This document shows, one piece after another, positions 21,401 through 30,994 of a stretch of 64,000 bases of DNA (position 1 is its first letter; the number at the start of each line of letters is the position of its first letter). The notes under the pieces were generated by a model. That model had not been told where the DNA came from and did no database searches. It worked only from the letters and a program-made list of their open reading frames with translations. A program made the translations under genes and the position numbers. The DNA is from Thalassolituus maritimus. GTDB taxonomy: Bacteria > Pseudomonadota > Gammaproteobacteria > Pseudomonadales > Oceanobacteraceae. Location of the stretch: contig NZ_FTOH01000003.1 in the NCBI RefSeq assembly GCF_900156675.1, positions 1-64,000 on the forward strand. Direction: 5' to 3'.

Positions 21401-24400
21401 TGATTCGCTGAGCTGGTCTGTCAGCGCGGCAGCGACTCATGGTTCTGCCTCTGTGGTGGACGGCAATGTCAGCTACACCCCGAATGAAAACTTCAACGGC
21501 AGCGACAGCTTCACTGTTCAGGTAACTGATGGCACAGCCACTGACATTATCGTCGTTAATGTGACGGTCACCGCAGTGAATCAAGCACCGGTGATTGATC
21601 AGTCGGAAGCTTCTGTGACGACTGATGAAGACACTGAGGGTACGACCACACTGACGGCAACTGATACTGATGGCGATGTCCTGAGCTGGTCGGTCTCCAG
21701 TGCAGCAAGCAACGGCTTGGCGGCTGTGACCGGTGGCAACGTCACCTACACCCCGAATGAGAACTTCAACGGCAGCGACAGCTTCACTGTTCTGGTTTCT
21801 GATGGTGAGCTGAGCGATACGATTGAAGTGTCCGTGACCGTGAATGAGCTGAACGATGCGCCAGTTATCGATCAGGGCGCAACGACCATACTGACGACCG
21901 ACGAAGACGAAGAACAGACGCTCGTACTGTCTGCTTCTGACGTTGAAAATGACAGCCTGAACTGGTCTGTTAGCAGTGCAGCCGCTAACGGTTTTGCCAG
22001 TGTGGTTGATGGTACGGTGACCTATCAGCCAGCGCCTGACTTCAATGGTACCGATGCCTTTGTTGTGATGGTGTCTGACGGTACTGATAGCGCGACGATT
22101 GCAGTCAGCGTGACGGTGAATGCCGTTAATGACCTGCCAGAAATCACCTCGTCCGCAATAACGACGGCAACCGAAGGCGTTGAATATTCTTACGCTGTTC
22201 TGGCGAGCGACGTCGAAGACGATTCTCTGACCTTCTCTCTGAATACGGCACCTGCGGGCATGAGCATCAGCAGCAGCGGTGTGATCACCTGGACGCCAGC
22301 AGACGGCATCAGCACCGCCAACGTGATTGTGGCTGTGTCTGATGGTAGCGGAAGTGTGACTCAGTCGTTCACGATTGCAGTGACCGATGTGAACGATGCC
22401 CCTGTGATTACCTCGGTGGCTCCAACGTCTGTCGTACTGGGTGAGGAATACACCTATACGCCAAGCGCCACCGATACCGAAAACGACACCCTGACCTGGA
22501 ATCTGACTCAGAAGCCAGCCGGCATGACGATCAATGCAACAACCGGTGCGATCAGCTGGACACCAGCCGAAGCAGGTAGCAGCGGCACTGTGCGTCTGGT
22601 CGCCAACGATGGCAACAGTGATTCTGTGGCCCAGACCTTCGTGATTACTGTGTCTGAGCCAGACAACGAAGCGCCGGTCATCGCTCAGGGCGAAACAGAC
22701 ACGCTGACCACCGATGAAGATACTCAGGGCAGTACTACTCTTATCGCCACCGACGCTAACGGTGACAGCCTGAGCTGGTCGGTATCCAGCCCGGCGAGTA
22801 ACGGCAGTGCTGCGGTCGTGGGTGGCAATGTCACTTATACGCCAAATGCAAACTTCAATGGCAACGACAGCTTTACCGTTCAGGTGTCTGATGGTTCTCT
22901 GACCGACAGCATTGTAGTGAACGTGACCGTGAACGCGGTGAACGATCTGCCAGTCATTGCACAGGGTGCGGGAACTACGTTGACCACCGCAGAAAACACC
23001 GCAACGGGCGTGACTCTGAACGCGTCTGATGTCGATGGAGATAGCCTGAGCTGGTCGGTCAGTACCGCTGCTTCTGATGGCTCGGCAAGTGTAACGGCTG
23101 GCAATGTCAGCTACACCCCGAATGCCGGTTTCAATGGCAATGACAGCTTCACGGTTCAGGTCTTTGATGGCACGGCACCAGTCAGCTTCGTTGTTAATGT
23201 CGAAGTGACTGCGGTGAACGATGCGCCTGTGATTGATCAGGAAACGGCATCAGTTTCGACGTCTGAAGACAATCAAGGCACGACTGCTCTGACGGCTACC
23301 GATATTGATAGCGCCAGCCTGAGCTGGACCGTTTCAGTTGCGGCCAGCCATGGTTCGGCGGCTGTGTCCGATGGGAATGTCACTTACACCCCGCATGAAA
23401 ACTTTAATGGCAGCGACAGCTTCACCGTTCAGGTGTCTGATGGTGAGTTGAGCGACAGCATTGTGGTCAGCGTGACCGTAACCGCAGTGAATGATGCGCC
23501 GGTCTTTGCTAATGCCGCGTCTACTTCGGCCGTAGAAGGTAGCGAGTACCGATATCAGGCGGAAGTGACTGACCCGGATGATGCCAATAACGGTACGGAT
23601 CTGACCTTCACTCTGGATCAGGGGTCGATTGATGCGGGCCTGACTGTATCTGGCACCGGTCTGGTGACCTGGACGCCAGATAACGGCGTGACCTCAACCT
23701 CGGTGTCACTGAGCGTAGCGGATGGTGGTGAAGACGGAGCGTCTGCGGCGGTTCAGAACTGGACCATCACCGTCGGCAGCGTGAACGACGCCCCTGTGAT
23801 TACCTCCGAAGCGCCAACGACAGCGACTGAAGGGGTGGAATACCAGTACTCGATTCAGGTGAATGATCCGGACGACGCCAATAACGGCACCGATCTGATC
23901 TTTACCCCTGTATTGGTTCCTGAAGGTATGTCGGTATCGAACATGGGCCTGGTGACCTGGACGCCAGAAAACGGTGTTGAATCTGCGAATGTCGAAGTGC
24001 AGGTGCGCGACGGCGGTGAAAGTGGTGCGCTTCCAGACAGCCAGAGCTGGACCATCACCGTATCTCCGGTGAACGATGCACCTGAAATTACTGAAGGCGC
24101 GAGCGTTGCGTTGCCAGCAACCGAAGACGTGCAGGCAACTCTGGCACTGAACGCAACCGACATCGATAACAGCGGCGCTGAACTGACATGGTCAGTACTG
24201 AGCGCGCCAGTGAACGGTGTTGCTGCGATGTCTGGTACTGGCAACAGCCAGAGCCTGACCTACACCGGCAACGCTGACTTCAATGGTAGTGACACTCTGG
24301 TTGTTCAGGTGACCGACGGCGACCTGACCGACACCATCACAGTGAATGTGACGGTGGCGGCTGTAAATGACGCTGCGGTATTTACGTCAACGCCTGTAAC

Positions 24401-27400
24401 AACTGCGACCGAAGGTGAAGCGTACGTTTACTTCGCGACGGCAAGTGATGTCGAAGGCGATACCCTGAACTTCAGTCTGCCCGTGAAACCGGTGGGTATG
24501 TCGATCAACAGTACAACGGGTGAAATGACCTGGACGCCAGCCAATGGTGTTGAGTCTGCCAACGTGACCGTGCGTGTTAACGATGGTATTACGGATACGA
24601 ACCAGAGCTTCACGATCACTGTGACTGCGGTGAACAATGCCCCGGATATTACGTCAGTGGCCGTGACCACGGCGACAGAAGGTGAACTGTACAGCTACAC
24701 CGTGACCGCAAGCGATATCGACAGCTCTGATCTGACGTTCAGCCTGACCGAAGCGCCAGCAGGCATGAGTATTGATTCTGAATCTGGTGTGATCACCTGG
24801 ACGCCAGAGAACGGCGTTGAGTCTGCGGCGGTAAGCGTCGAAGTCTCTGACAGCGATCTGACTGACAGCCAGAACTTCACCATTACCGTGACCGCGGTGA
24901 ACGATGCGCCTGAAATCGATCAGGGTGAGAGCACAGTTCTGACCACCGATGAAGACGAGACTCAGACACTGAGTCTGTCCGCAACCGACATCGACGGCGA
25001 CAGCCTGAGCTGGAGCGTTACTTCTGGTGCCGCCAATGGCGAAGCGTCAGTCGATAGCGCTGGCCTGGTAACTTATGTGCCTGCGGCCGATTTCAACGGG
25101 TCAGATACTTTCACTGTTCAGGTCAGCGATGGTGAATTGACTGATTCCATTCTGGTGGATGTATCTGTGAGCGAAGTGAACGACGCGCCAGTGGTTGCTC
25201 AGGGCAGCGTGGTTTCTATGACGACCGCAGAAGACACTCAGAAGTCTGTCACTCTGACGGCCAGCGATGTTGATGGCGACAGCCTGAACTGGGCGGTAAG
25301 CACGCCTGCGAGTAACGGTTCTGCTGCTGTAGCGGCCGGTGTTGTGAGCTACACGCCTGCAATGGGCTATAACGGCAGCGACAGCTTCGTGGTCTCTGTG
25401 AGCGACGGCACTGAGACTGTGACGGTACAGATCAATGTCACCGTGACCGCAGAAAACGACGCGCCGGTGATTGATCAGGCAGAGGCGTCTATCACGACCG
25501 CAGAAGATACACAGGGCACGGTAAGCCTGAGCGCGACCGATCCGGAAGGTACTTCTCTGAACTGGAGCATCACAGGTGTTGCGGCGAATGGTACCGCCTC
25601 TGTGAGCAGCTCTGGTCTGGTGACCTATGATCCAGCCGCCAACTTCAATGGCAGCGACAGTTTCACTGTCACCGTATCTGACGGCGATCTGAGCGACAGC
25701 ATCGTTGTGGCTGTGAGTGTAACCGCGGTGAACGATGCGCCTGAAATCACAGAAGGTGAGGCCGCTTCTCTGAGCACCGACGAAGACAACATGGGCAGTG
25801 TTACTCTGAATGCTACTGATGTTGAGGGTGACGCCATCAACTGGAGCATCCAGTCTCAGGCCAGCGATGGCGTTGCGGTTGTGTCAGGTGCTGGTACCAG
25901 CCAGACCGTGAATTACACACCAGCAGCGGACTTCCATGGTAGCGACAGCTTCGTCGTCCGTGTTTCTGATGGCGATCTGACCGATACCATCACTGTGAAT
26001 GTCACTGTTAACGCCGCGAACGATGCGCCAGTCATCACTTCAACCGAAGTAACGACAGCGACCGAAGGCGAAGCGTACCTGTACACCGTGGCCGCGAACG
26101 ACGTTGACGGCGATGCGCTGACCTTCAGCCTGACAGAAGCACCAGAAGGCATGGTGATCTCTGGAAGCACCATCAACTGGACACCAGAAAACGGTGTTGA
26201 GACAGCGAACGTGACCGTAACTGTGGCTGACGCTACAGCAGAGGCGACACAGAGCTTCACTATCACCGTGACGCCAGTGAATGATGCACCTTCTATCACG
26301 TCAGCCGCGGTAACTAACGCCACTGAAGGTGAAGCCTACAGCTACACCGTTGTGGCCGAAGACGTGGACAGTACTGAACTGACGTACAGCCTGCCTTCTG
26401 CTCCGGAAGGTATGAACATCTCTGGCGCGACGATCAGCTGGACTCCAGCCAATGGTGTTGAGTCGGCGAATGTGACTGTCGAAGTTTCTGACGGCAGTCT
26501 GAGCGATAGCCAGAGCTTTATCATTACCGTTGGAGCAACCAACGATGCGCCTGAAATTGATCAGGGTGCCGTTACTGCGCTGACAACGGATGAAGACACC
26601 TCTGCAACACTCAACCTGACGGCGACCGATGTCGACAGCGAAAGCCTGACCTGGCGCATCAGTAATGCGTCTGAAAATGGCAGCGCGAGCGTTGATGCAT
26701 CGGGTGTTGTCAGCTACGAACCCGCCGCTGACTTTAACGGCAGCGACAGCTTCGAAGTCGAGGTCAGTGATAGCGAACTGACGGATACTATCGTCGTTAA
26801 CGTAACGGTTAATCCGGTTGCCGATGCGCCAGTGATTGCTGAAGGCGAGACTGCTTCACGCACCACCAATGAAGATACCCCTCTGACCTTCGCATTGAAT
26901 GCGACCGATGTCGATGGCGGTACTCTGACGTGGAGCATCAGCAGTGGCGCGTCCGAAGGAACAGCGACCGTATCCGGCACTGGTGCCTCTCAGACCGTAA
27001 GCTACACGCCTGCGCCTGACTTCAATGGCACAGACAGCTTCGTGGTACAGGTAAGCGATGGTGCACTGACAGACACGATCAATGTCACTATGACCGTTAC
27101 GTCGATCAACGATCTGCCAGAGATCACGTCTGTAGCACCAGTGGTAGCAACGGAAGGCGAGCTCTACACGTATCTGCCAACGGCGACCGATGTAGAAGGT
27201 GACGCACTGACCTGGAACGTGGGCACTGCGCCTGCGTCTATGACAGTGAACTCAGCGACCGGTGAACTGAACTGGACGCCGGCTGAAGGTGTAACCTCTG
27301 CGGAAGTCACTCTGTTGGTCAACGACGGTGGTGCTAACGTGACGCAGGCCTTCACTATTACTGTGACGGCAGTGAATAACGCACCAGTGATAACTCAGGG

Positions 27401-30400
27401 TGAAAGCACAAGCGTGACCATGTCGGAAGACGGCGCACCAACTCCGTTTACCCTGGTGCTGAATGCGACCGACAGCGACCACGCAGGCTCTGAACTGAGC
27501 TGGTCAGTGAGTTCGGCTGCAACCAACGGCACTGCGACTGTGTCGGGCACTGGTCTGAGTAAGACGGTGAACTACACCCCGGATACTGGCTTCTCAGGAG
27601 CTGACAGCTTCACTGTCCAGGTCACTGATGGTGAACTGACTGACAGTATTGTGGTGAACGTCACTGTAGAAGCAGTGAACGCCGCACCTGTGATTGATCA
27701 GGGTGATACCACCACCATGACACTGGATGAAGACGGTACTCAGACTCTGTCACTGAGCGCGACAGACAGCGACGGTGATTCACTGACCTGGAGCGTTACT
27801 TCCTCTGCCAGTGATGGTGGGGTGAGCGTCGATACTAACGGTCTGGTGACCTATGTTCCTGTTGCTGACTTCAACGGTAGCGACACCTTCACAATTCAGG
27901 TCTCTGACAGCGAACTGACTGACAGTATCACCGTGAGTGTGACTGTGAACTCAGTGAACGATGTACCGGTCATTGCCGAAGGTGCATCAGTGACGCTTGA
28001 AGTGAATGAAGACAGCTCTGATTCTGTGACCTTTACCGCATCGGATGCGGATGGCGACCCTCTTACCTGGTCTATCTCTTCCGGAGCGGTAGAAGGCATC
28101 GTTACTCAGACCGGTTCTGAATTCAGCTATGCGCCTGCAGCAGACTTCAACGGCAGTGACAGCTTCGTAGTGCAGGTCAGTGACGGTACGGCAACGGGCA
28201 CCAGCACAGTCAATGTGACAGTGATCGCAGTGAATGATGCGCCGGTTGTCACCTCTTCGCCTGTGACTACGGCTAATGAGTATCAGGTCTATGCCTACGA
28301 TGTAGCGGCCTCTGACGCTGAGGGCGATGCGGTAAGCTACTCTCTGACAAATCCTCCGGCTGGCATGGTGATCAGTAGCGCAGGTGAAATCCGCTGGATT
28401 CCGGAATCCGCAGGTACTTACAGCGTGGTTGTGAATGCGACTGACGGCTCTGATGCTGGGACACAAAGCTTTGATATCACCGTCAATGCTGAGCCTGCTG
28501 TTGCTGGCCGCGCAGTGAAAGGTGTGCTGGCGAATGCGCCAGTGGAAGCTGCCGTGTACGCAGGTCTGGATGCCGAAGGCGAGCACAGCTGGAATGTGAT
28601 TGGCACCACCACGACGGACGCCAATGGTTATTTCGGGTTTAACCTGGGTACCCAGTCCGCGCCGGTACGTGTACGTGTCACAACCGATGCAGAGACCACC
28701 ATGGTGTGTGATACGCCGAGTGGCTGTCTGGTATCACCGCCTGCCAACTTCGGAGACAGCGGTACACCGGCTGCGGGTATGATTCTGGATACCATTGTGT
28801 CGGGTGCTGATTTTGGTGGCCCAGTAGCGGTTACTCCGATGACACACATGGCTGCGACCTGGCTGCAAGCCTTCCCGCAGGCTCTGGATGACAACAATGT
28901 TCTGCTGGCTCACAAGCGTCTTGCCGTCCTGTTTGGCTTCACTGATGACTCCTATGTCAGCCAGCGTGTGCCAGACCTGACGGATGCCTTCGAGCGTAAC
29001 TTTGCACTCAGCAGCGATGAACAGGCTCTGCGCCACGCAATCTTCTCTGCGAGCCTGCAGGAGACGGCCATCGTTGCCAGTCTGCCGATTGATAGCCTGG
29101 CGGAGAACATTGGTCTCATCTTCGGACTATTGGGCGGTCAGATGCCGCTTAAATCTGGCGAGCTGGATGTAAGTACGCTAGGTCTGACCGATCCTGATAC
29201 TGAAGAGCCGATCACTACCATCAGCTATACAGGCTTCGATACCTTCGTTGCCAGTGCTGAAACCGTAGGGCAGTTCATCAACGACGGTAGTCTCGACACC
29301 ATGATTGCAGGTTTCGGAAGCCTGGTGACCGATTGGTCGCCAGAACTGGCGGACCCATCGATCTGTCTGGTTACTGACAATCCGGAACTGGATCGTACAG
29401 AGTGTCGTAACGTCACTACTATTGGTGAGGCTACTGGCTACGATGCAGCGAACTTCGCACGTGCACTAGCACCAATCGATGTAGCTGGCGGGTATCTGGA
29501 CGATGCGCAGGCAGCAGAGCTGGCGAACGGTTCGACGGTGAATCGTGATCTGGGGTGGTTGTATGTTGATGAGGCTGCGCAGAACGAGACGGCAGAGATG
29601 CTGGGAGGACTCACAGAAGTTCTTGGCTATGGACTGAAGACGGCCCTGTGTGTGCCTCAGAAGAATAACATTCCGTATACCTGCACTATGGAAAAGAGTG
29701 CTGGGTTCGAATCTTTGAATGTCTCTCTGAGTAACTGCGAGGGCTATAACGGAGATGACTCATGTGATCTGCGGGTCACTGGCTCTGCGAATGGTCAATC
29801 TTTCAATGTGTCTTCTCGAATTGAGGATATACGTGAAATGCTAGGTGGAAAACGTCGCATTGGTTTGTTCCAGACTAACTACGACTTTACAGCCGGTCCT
29901 TTACCGATGTGCTTCACCGGTACCATCAGCAACTCCATTGCGACGATGAACCTGAATAACTTCTGCTTGATTCTCAATGTCTCTGATAGCCGTAGCGATT
30001 TACTTGCACCTTTCGAGGACTTGAACGCTGTTGCCTACACTTACATAGGTGATGAGGGTTCAGATGCGTACAACGCGATGGAAAATCTTCTTGATGAGAT
30101 TGTCCTGGAAATTGGTGCTAGTGGCGGCCTTAGCCTGGCCAGTACCGATAGCAATATCGGCACGTACAGCATGAGCAATATTGATATGTCGTTCGTGTTT
30201 GACCGTGAGAGTCTGGTGAAGGTGAACAAGGGAACTCCGGTGTTTGACTTCGAGGTGGCCTCGTTCAGCCGTACAAACCCTTGGGGTGAGACACTGAACT
30301 CTGTTTCAGGCTATCCGATGTTCAAATTGCAGGTGGATGACACAACTATTCTGACTGGCCGTAACGTCAAAGATAACGTCGGTGTTCCACCAACGCTGTC

Positions 30401-30893
30401 AGTGACCAATGCGATTGTTGAAGGCTTGGGCCCTGTGGTCGATATTGCTAAAGAGTATGCCCTGAGCATGATCGATACGACGGTCGCTGCACCTGAGCTG
30501 ACGCCAGAACAGTGGGATGCGATCATCGCTGAGGTTGAAGCGAATCTGGCCTATAACGGCACGATTACCACGACGATTCAGGATCCATCGGTTGGCGACC
30601 GCACCTACATCGCGACACTGACGCCAGAAGGCAATGTGTTCATCAGTCAGGAGAACAGCACAGCGAATGCTATGCAGCTCTACCTGTCCGGTGCTACTGG
30701 CTACATTTATGCTGACGAAACGCTGGTGGCGACTGCTCACCTGGGTAACAGTCAGGATGGCATGTTGCTGAGCTTTGTCGATGGCAGCCAGCGTCGCTAT
30801 ACCAACGCTAACCCGAATCTGTCGGGGCAGTTGGATAGCTTCCTGGAGTTCCTGCAGGTTCTGGTTCCGCCGGCTGAAGAAACAGCGCCTTAA
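18453..30893 (+). CDS. Giant cadherin/Ig-repeat surface lipoprotein (probable adhesin)
   Basis: About 4146 residues. The TTG at 18453 is chosen because AGGAG lies seven bases before it and it yields a short lipoprotein signal, MINFRTALLVSLIAGLTAC, with lipobox LTAC (Cys19). An ATG at 18420 and a TTG at 18363 would give overlong signals without an SD. Serine follows the cysteine, so outer-membrane sorting is expected. Residues of about 38-3345 are roughly 35 tandem beta modules of about 95 residues. Two kinds alternate: He_PIG/CADG-like (x-T-A-T-E-G-x-x-Y ... G-x-I-T-W-T-P) and VCBS/cadherin-like (F-N-G-S-D-S-F-T-V-Q-V-S-D-G). The last 800 residues are non-repetitive, with several close cysteine pairs (for example VCDTPSGC). 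There is no RTX or LapA-like type I secretion signal. The likely role is adhesion or cell contact, with the C-terminal region at the tip. Confidence 0.85.
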   Translation: MINFRTALLVSLIAGLTACSSGGSDGDDPRVPDPVNGGDQAPVSLDFSSTPEGNPVEDERWEYQIETNAGTADSVTFRLLSGPTGMEVSPGGRVTWTPTDDHGDTVNVTLEAVYDDGETRLTAQQEFTLQVVHVNDKPLIVSTAPSSAILGGWFRYQVEVADSDDVNNGTDLIFSASLPLVLEANRDKYNLEISPTGLVSLFIPQDFLSDIDTEGLGLEKMLVVSVSVTDGEEDWRSLINLPSRQQWNLQVVEGNLPPEIISDPVTTATEDVKYQYLVEALDIAGQNGLGFDINDDLSFTLTDAPQGMTISSAGLIEWTPTEQGAEPYSENVTVVVADGGEDGADPATQSFSIDVTPVNDAPVLLGAPVSFVDIGTTYSYQVEVLDPDDDNNGTDLTFSLLTAPEGMTVTDQGYVTWIPELASGLISVEVEVVDGGEDGAVPATQSWTIEVRGGDNIAPVIDQGETSVLTMAEDSVGRVTFTASDVNGDTLNWMISSDAGNGAATVSDSGEVTYTPDLNYNGTDSFTVEVSDGVLSDTIDVSVTISAVNDKPVIVSEKPTSAVKGAWFEYQMEVTDVDDENNGTDLTFTASLPLVSEANRPQYNLSVSSTGLVRVYVPTSYSYSVLRLKVGVTDGEEDWRNGINVAPYQFWDLAIVGGNTAPVITSEAVTTATEDVLYSYQVAAEDSAGETAEGDPLQDELTYSLTEAPAGMTISDTGLIEWTPAENGASSYSENVTVIVADGGENDVEAATQSFTVTVTPVNDSPVLSGTPTSFVQLGNSYSYQLEVADADDNNNGSDLTFNLVTAPSGMTVSDTGLVTWTPAIAAGVYNVAVSVTDGGEDGAIPATLAWTVEVRAAANVAPVINEESASIEIDEDTQGNETLTATDANGDTLTWSVISAASNGSATVTGGNVTYTPAANFHGSDSFTVQVSDGDLTDLIVVDVTVNSVNDLPVIDQGATTSLTTPENTEGNITLTASDADGDSLSWSVSAAATHGSASVVDGNVSYTPNENFNGSDSFTVQVTDGTATDIIVVNVTVTAVNQAPVIDQSEASVTTDEDTEGTTTLTATDTDGDVLSWSVSSAASNGLAAVTGGNVTYTPNENFNGSDSFTVLVSDGELSDTIEVSVTVNELNDAPVIDQGATTILTTDEDEEQTLVLSASDVENDSLNWSVSSAAANGFASVVDGTVTYQPAPDFNGTDAFVVMVSDGTDSATIAVSVTVNAVNDLPEITSSAITTATEGVEYSYAVLASDVEDDSLTFSLNTAPAGMSISSSGVITWTPADGISTANVIVAVSDGSGSVTQSFTIAVTDVNDAPVITSVAPTSVVLGEEYTYTPSATDTENDTLTWNLTQKPAGMTINATTGAISWTPAEAGSSGTVRLVANDGNSDSVAQTFVITVSEPDNEAPVIAQGETDTLTTDEDTQGSTTLIATDANGDSLSWSVSSPASNGSAAVVGGNVTYTPNANFNGNDSFTVQVSDGSLTDSIVVNVTVNAVNDLPVIAQGAGTTLTTAENTATGVTLNASDVDGDSLSWSVSTAASDGSASVTAGNVSYTPNAGFNGNDSFTVQVFDGTAPVSFVVNVEVTAVNDAPVIDQETASVSTSEDNQGTTALTATDIDSASLSWTVSVAASHGSAAVSDGNVTYTPHENFNGSDSFTVQVSDGELSDSIVVSVTVTAVNDAPVFANAASTSAVEGSEYRYQAEVTDPDDANNGTDLTFTLDQGSIDAGLTVSGTGLVTWTPDNGVTSTSVSLSVADGGEDGASAAVQNWTITVGSVNDAPVITSEAPTTATEGVEYQYSIQVNDPDDANNGTDLIFTPVLVPEGMSVSNMGLVTWTPENGVESANVEVQVRDGGESGALPDSQSWTITVSPVNDAPEITEGASVALPATEDVQATLALNATDIDNSGAELTWSVLSAPVNGVAAMSGTGNSQSLTYTGNADFNGSDTLVVQVTDGDLTDTITVNVTVAAVNDAAVFTSTPVTTATEGEAYVYFATASDVEGDTLNFSLPVKPVGMSINSTTGEMTWTPANGVESANVTVRVNDGITDTNQSFTITVTAVNNAPDITSVAVTTATEGELYSYTVTASDIDSSDLTFSLTEAPAGMSIDSESGVITWTPENGVESAAVSVEVSDSDLTDSQNFTITVTAVNDAPEIDQGESTVLTTDEDETQTLSLSATDIDGDSLSWSVTSGAANGEASVDSAGLVTYVPAADFNGSDTFTVQVSDGELTDSILVDVSVSEVNDAPVVAQGSVVSMTTAEDTQKSVTLTASDVDGDSLNWAVSTPASNGSAAVAAGVVSYTPAMGYNGSDSFVVSVSDGTETVTVQINVTVTAENDAPVIDQAEASITTAEDTQGTVSLSATDPEGTSLNWSITGVAANGTASVSSSGLVTYDPAANFNGSDSFTVTVSDGDLSDSIVVAVSVTAVNDAPEITEGEAASLSTDEDNMGSVTLNATDVEGDAINWSIQSQASDGVAVVSGAGTSQTVNYTPAADFHGSDSFVVRVSDGDLTDTITVNVTVNAANDAPVITSTEVTTATEGEAYLYTVAANDVDGDALTFSLTEAPEGMVISGSTINWTPENGVETANVTVTVADATAEATQSFTITVTPVNDAPSITSAAVTNATEGEAYSYTVVAEDVDSTELTYSLPSAPEGMNISGATISWTPANGVESANVTVEVSDGSLSDSQSFIITVGATNDAPEIDQGAVTALTTDEDTSATLNLTATDVDSESLTWRISNASENGSASVDASGVVSYEPAADFNGSDSFEVEVSDSELTDTIVVNVTVNPVADAPVIAEGETASRTTNEDTPLTFALNATDVDGGTLTWSISSGASEGTATVSGTGASQTVSYTPAPDFNGTDSFVVQVSDGALTDTINVTMTVTSINDLPEITSVAPVVATEGELYTYLPTATDVEGDALTWNVGTAPASMTVNSATGELNWTPAEGVTSAEVTLLVNDGGANVTQAFTITVTAVNNAPVITQGESTSVTMSEDGAPTPFTLVLNATDSDHAGSELSWSVSSAATNGTATVSGTGLSKTVNYTPDTGFSGADSFTVQVTDGELTDSIVVNVTVEAVNAAPVIDQGDTTTMTLDEDGTQTLSLSATDSDGDSLTWSVTSSASDGGVSVDTNGLVTYVPVADFNGSDTFTIQVSDSELTDSITVSVTVNSVNDVPVIAEGASVTLEVNEDSSDSVTFTASDADGDPLTWSISSGAVEGIVTQTGSEFSYAPAADFNGSDSFVVQVSDGTATGTSTVNVTVIAVNDAPVVTSSPVTTANEYQVYAYDVAASDAEGDAVSYSLTNPPAGMVISSAGEIRWIPESAGTYSVVVNATDGSDAGTQSFDITVNAEPAVAGRAVKGVLANAPVEAAVYAGLDAEGEHSWNVIGTTTTDANGYFGFNLGTQSAPVRVRVTTDAETTMVCDTPSGCLVSPPANFGDSGTPAAGMILDTIVSGADFGGPVAVTPMTHMAATWLQAFPQALDDNNVLLAHKRLAVLFGFTDDSYVSQRVPDLTDAFERNFALSSDEQALRHAIFSASLQETAIVASLPIDSLAENIGLIFGLLGGQMPLKSGELDVSTLGLTDPDTEEPITTISYTGFDTFVASAETVGQFINDGSLDTMIAGFGSLVTDWSPELADPSICLVTDNPELDRTECRNVTTIGEATGYDAANFARALAPIDVAGGYLDDAQAAELANGSTVNRDLGWLYVDEAAQNETAEMLGGLTEVLGYGLKTALCVPQKNNIPYTCTMEKSAGFESLNVSLSNCEGYNGDDSCDLRVTGSANGQSFNVSSRIEDIREMLGGKRRIGLFQTNYDFTAGPLPMCFTGTISNSIATMNLNNFCLILNVSDSRSDLLAPFEDLNAVAYTYIGDEGSDAYNAMENLLDEIVLEIGASGGLSLASTDSNIGTYSMSNIDMSFVFDRESLVKVNKGTPVFDFEVASFSRTNPWGETLNSVSGYPMFKLQVDDTTILTGRNVKDNVGVPPTLSVTNAIVEGLGPVVDIAKEYALSMIDTTVAAPELTPEQWDAIIAEVEANLAYNGTITTTIQDPSVGDRTYIATLTPEGNVFISQENSTANAMQLYLSGATGYIYADETLVATAHLGNSQDGMLLSFVDGSQRRYTNANPNLSGQLDSFLEFLQVLVPPAEETAP
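18560..28490 (+). repeat. Tandem-repeat array coding for about 35 Ig/cadherin-like modules
   Basis: The protein linker N-D-A-P-V-I (with variants N-D-L-P, N-D-K-P, N-N-A-P) recurs 34 times at intervals of about 85-105 residues. At DNA level some modules are nearly identical over tens of bases, for example AACTTCAACGGCAGCGACAG at about 21490 and about 21773. Recombination and copy-number change between modules are therefore likely. Confidence 0.9.
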
Positions 30894-30939
30894 CCGGCGC
30901 TGGTTAATCCAGCTCTAAAAATGAAAATAAAAGCAATGA

Positions 30940-30976
30940 CAATAAAAAGGCCACGCAATGCGTGGCCTTTTTATTG
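30940..30976. terminator. Strong bidirectional terminator
   Basis: A perfect 17-bp inverted repeat, CAATAAAAAGGCCACGC / GCGTGGCCTTTTTATTG, with loop AAT. A and T tracts on both flanks let it end both the giant lipoprotein gene and the converging FecR-domain gene. Confidence 0.93.
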
Positions 30977-30994
30977 TCTGTGTGATTTATAAGA

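Noticed and set aside
20801-29416. Many long open frames on the minus strand across the giant lipoprotein gene
   Set aside because: They recur with the repeat unit, are low-complexity Ser/Thr/Val-rich shadows of the forward modules, and have no starts with SD or family resemblance.
18453-30893. Type I (LapA/RTX) secretion of the giant protein
   Set aside because: No glycine-rich nonapeptide repeats or C-terminal type I signal, no HlyB/D or LapD/G genes nearby, and a lipobox is present.
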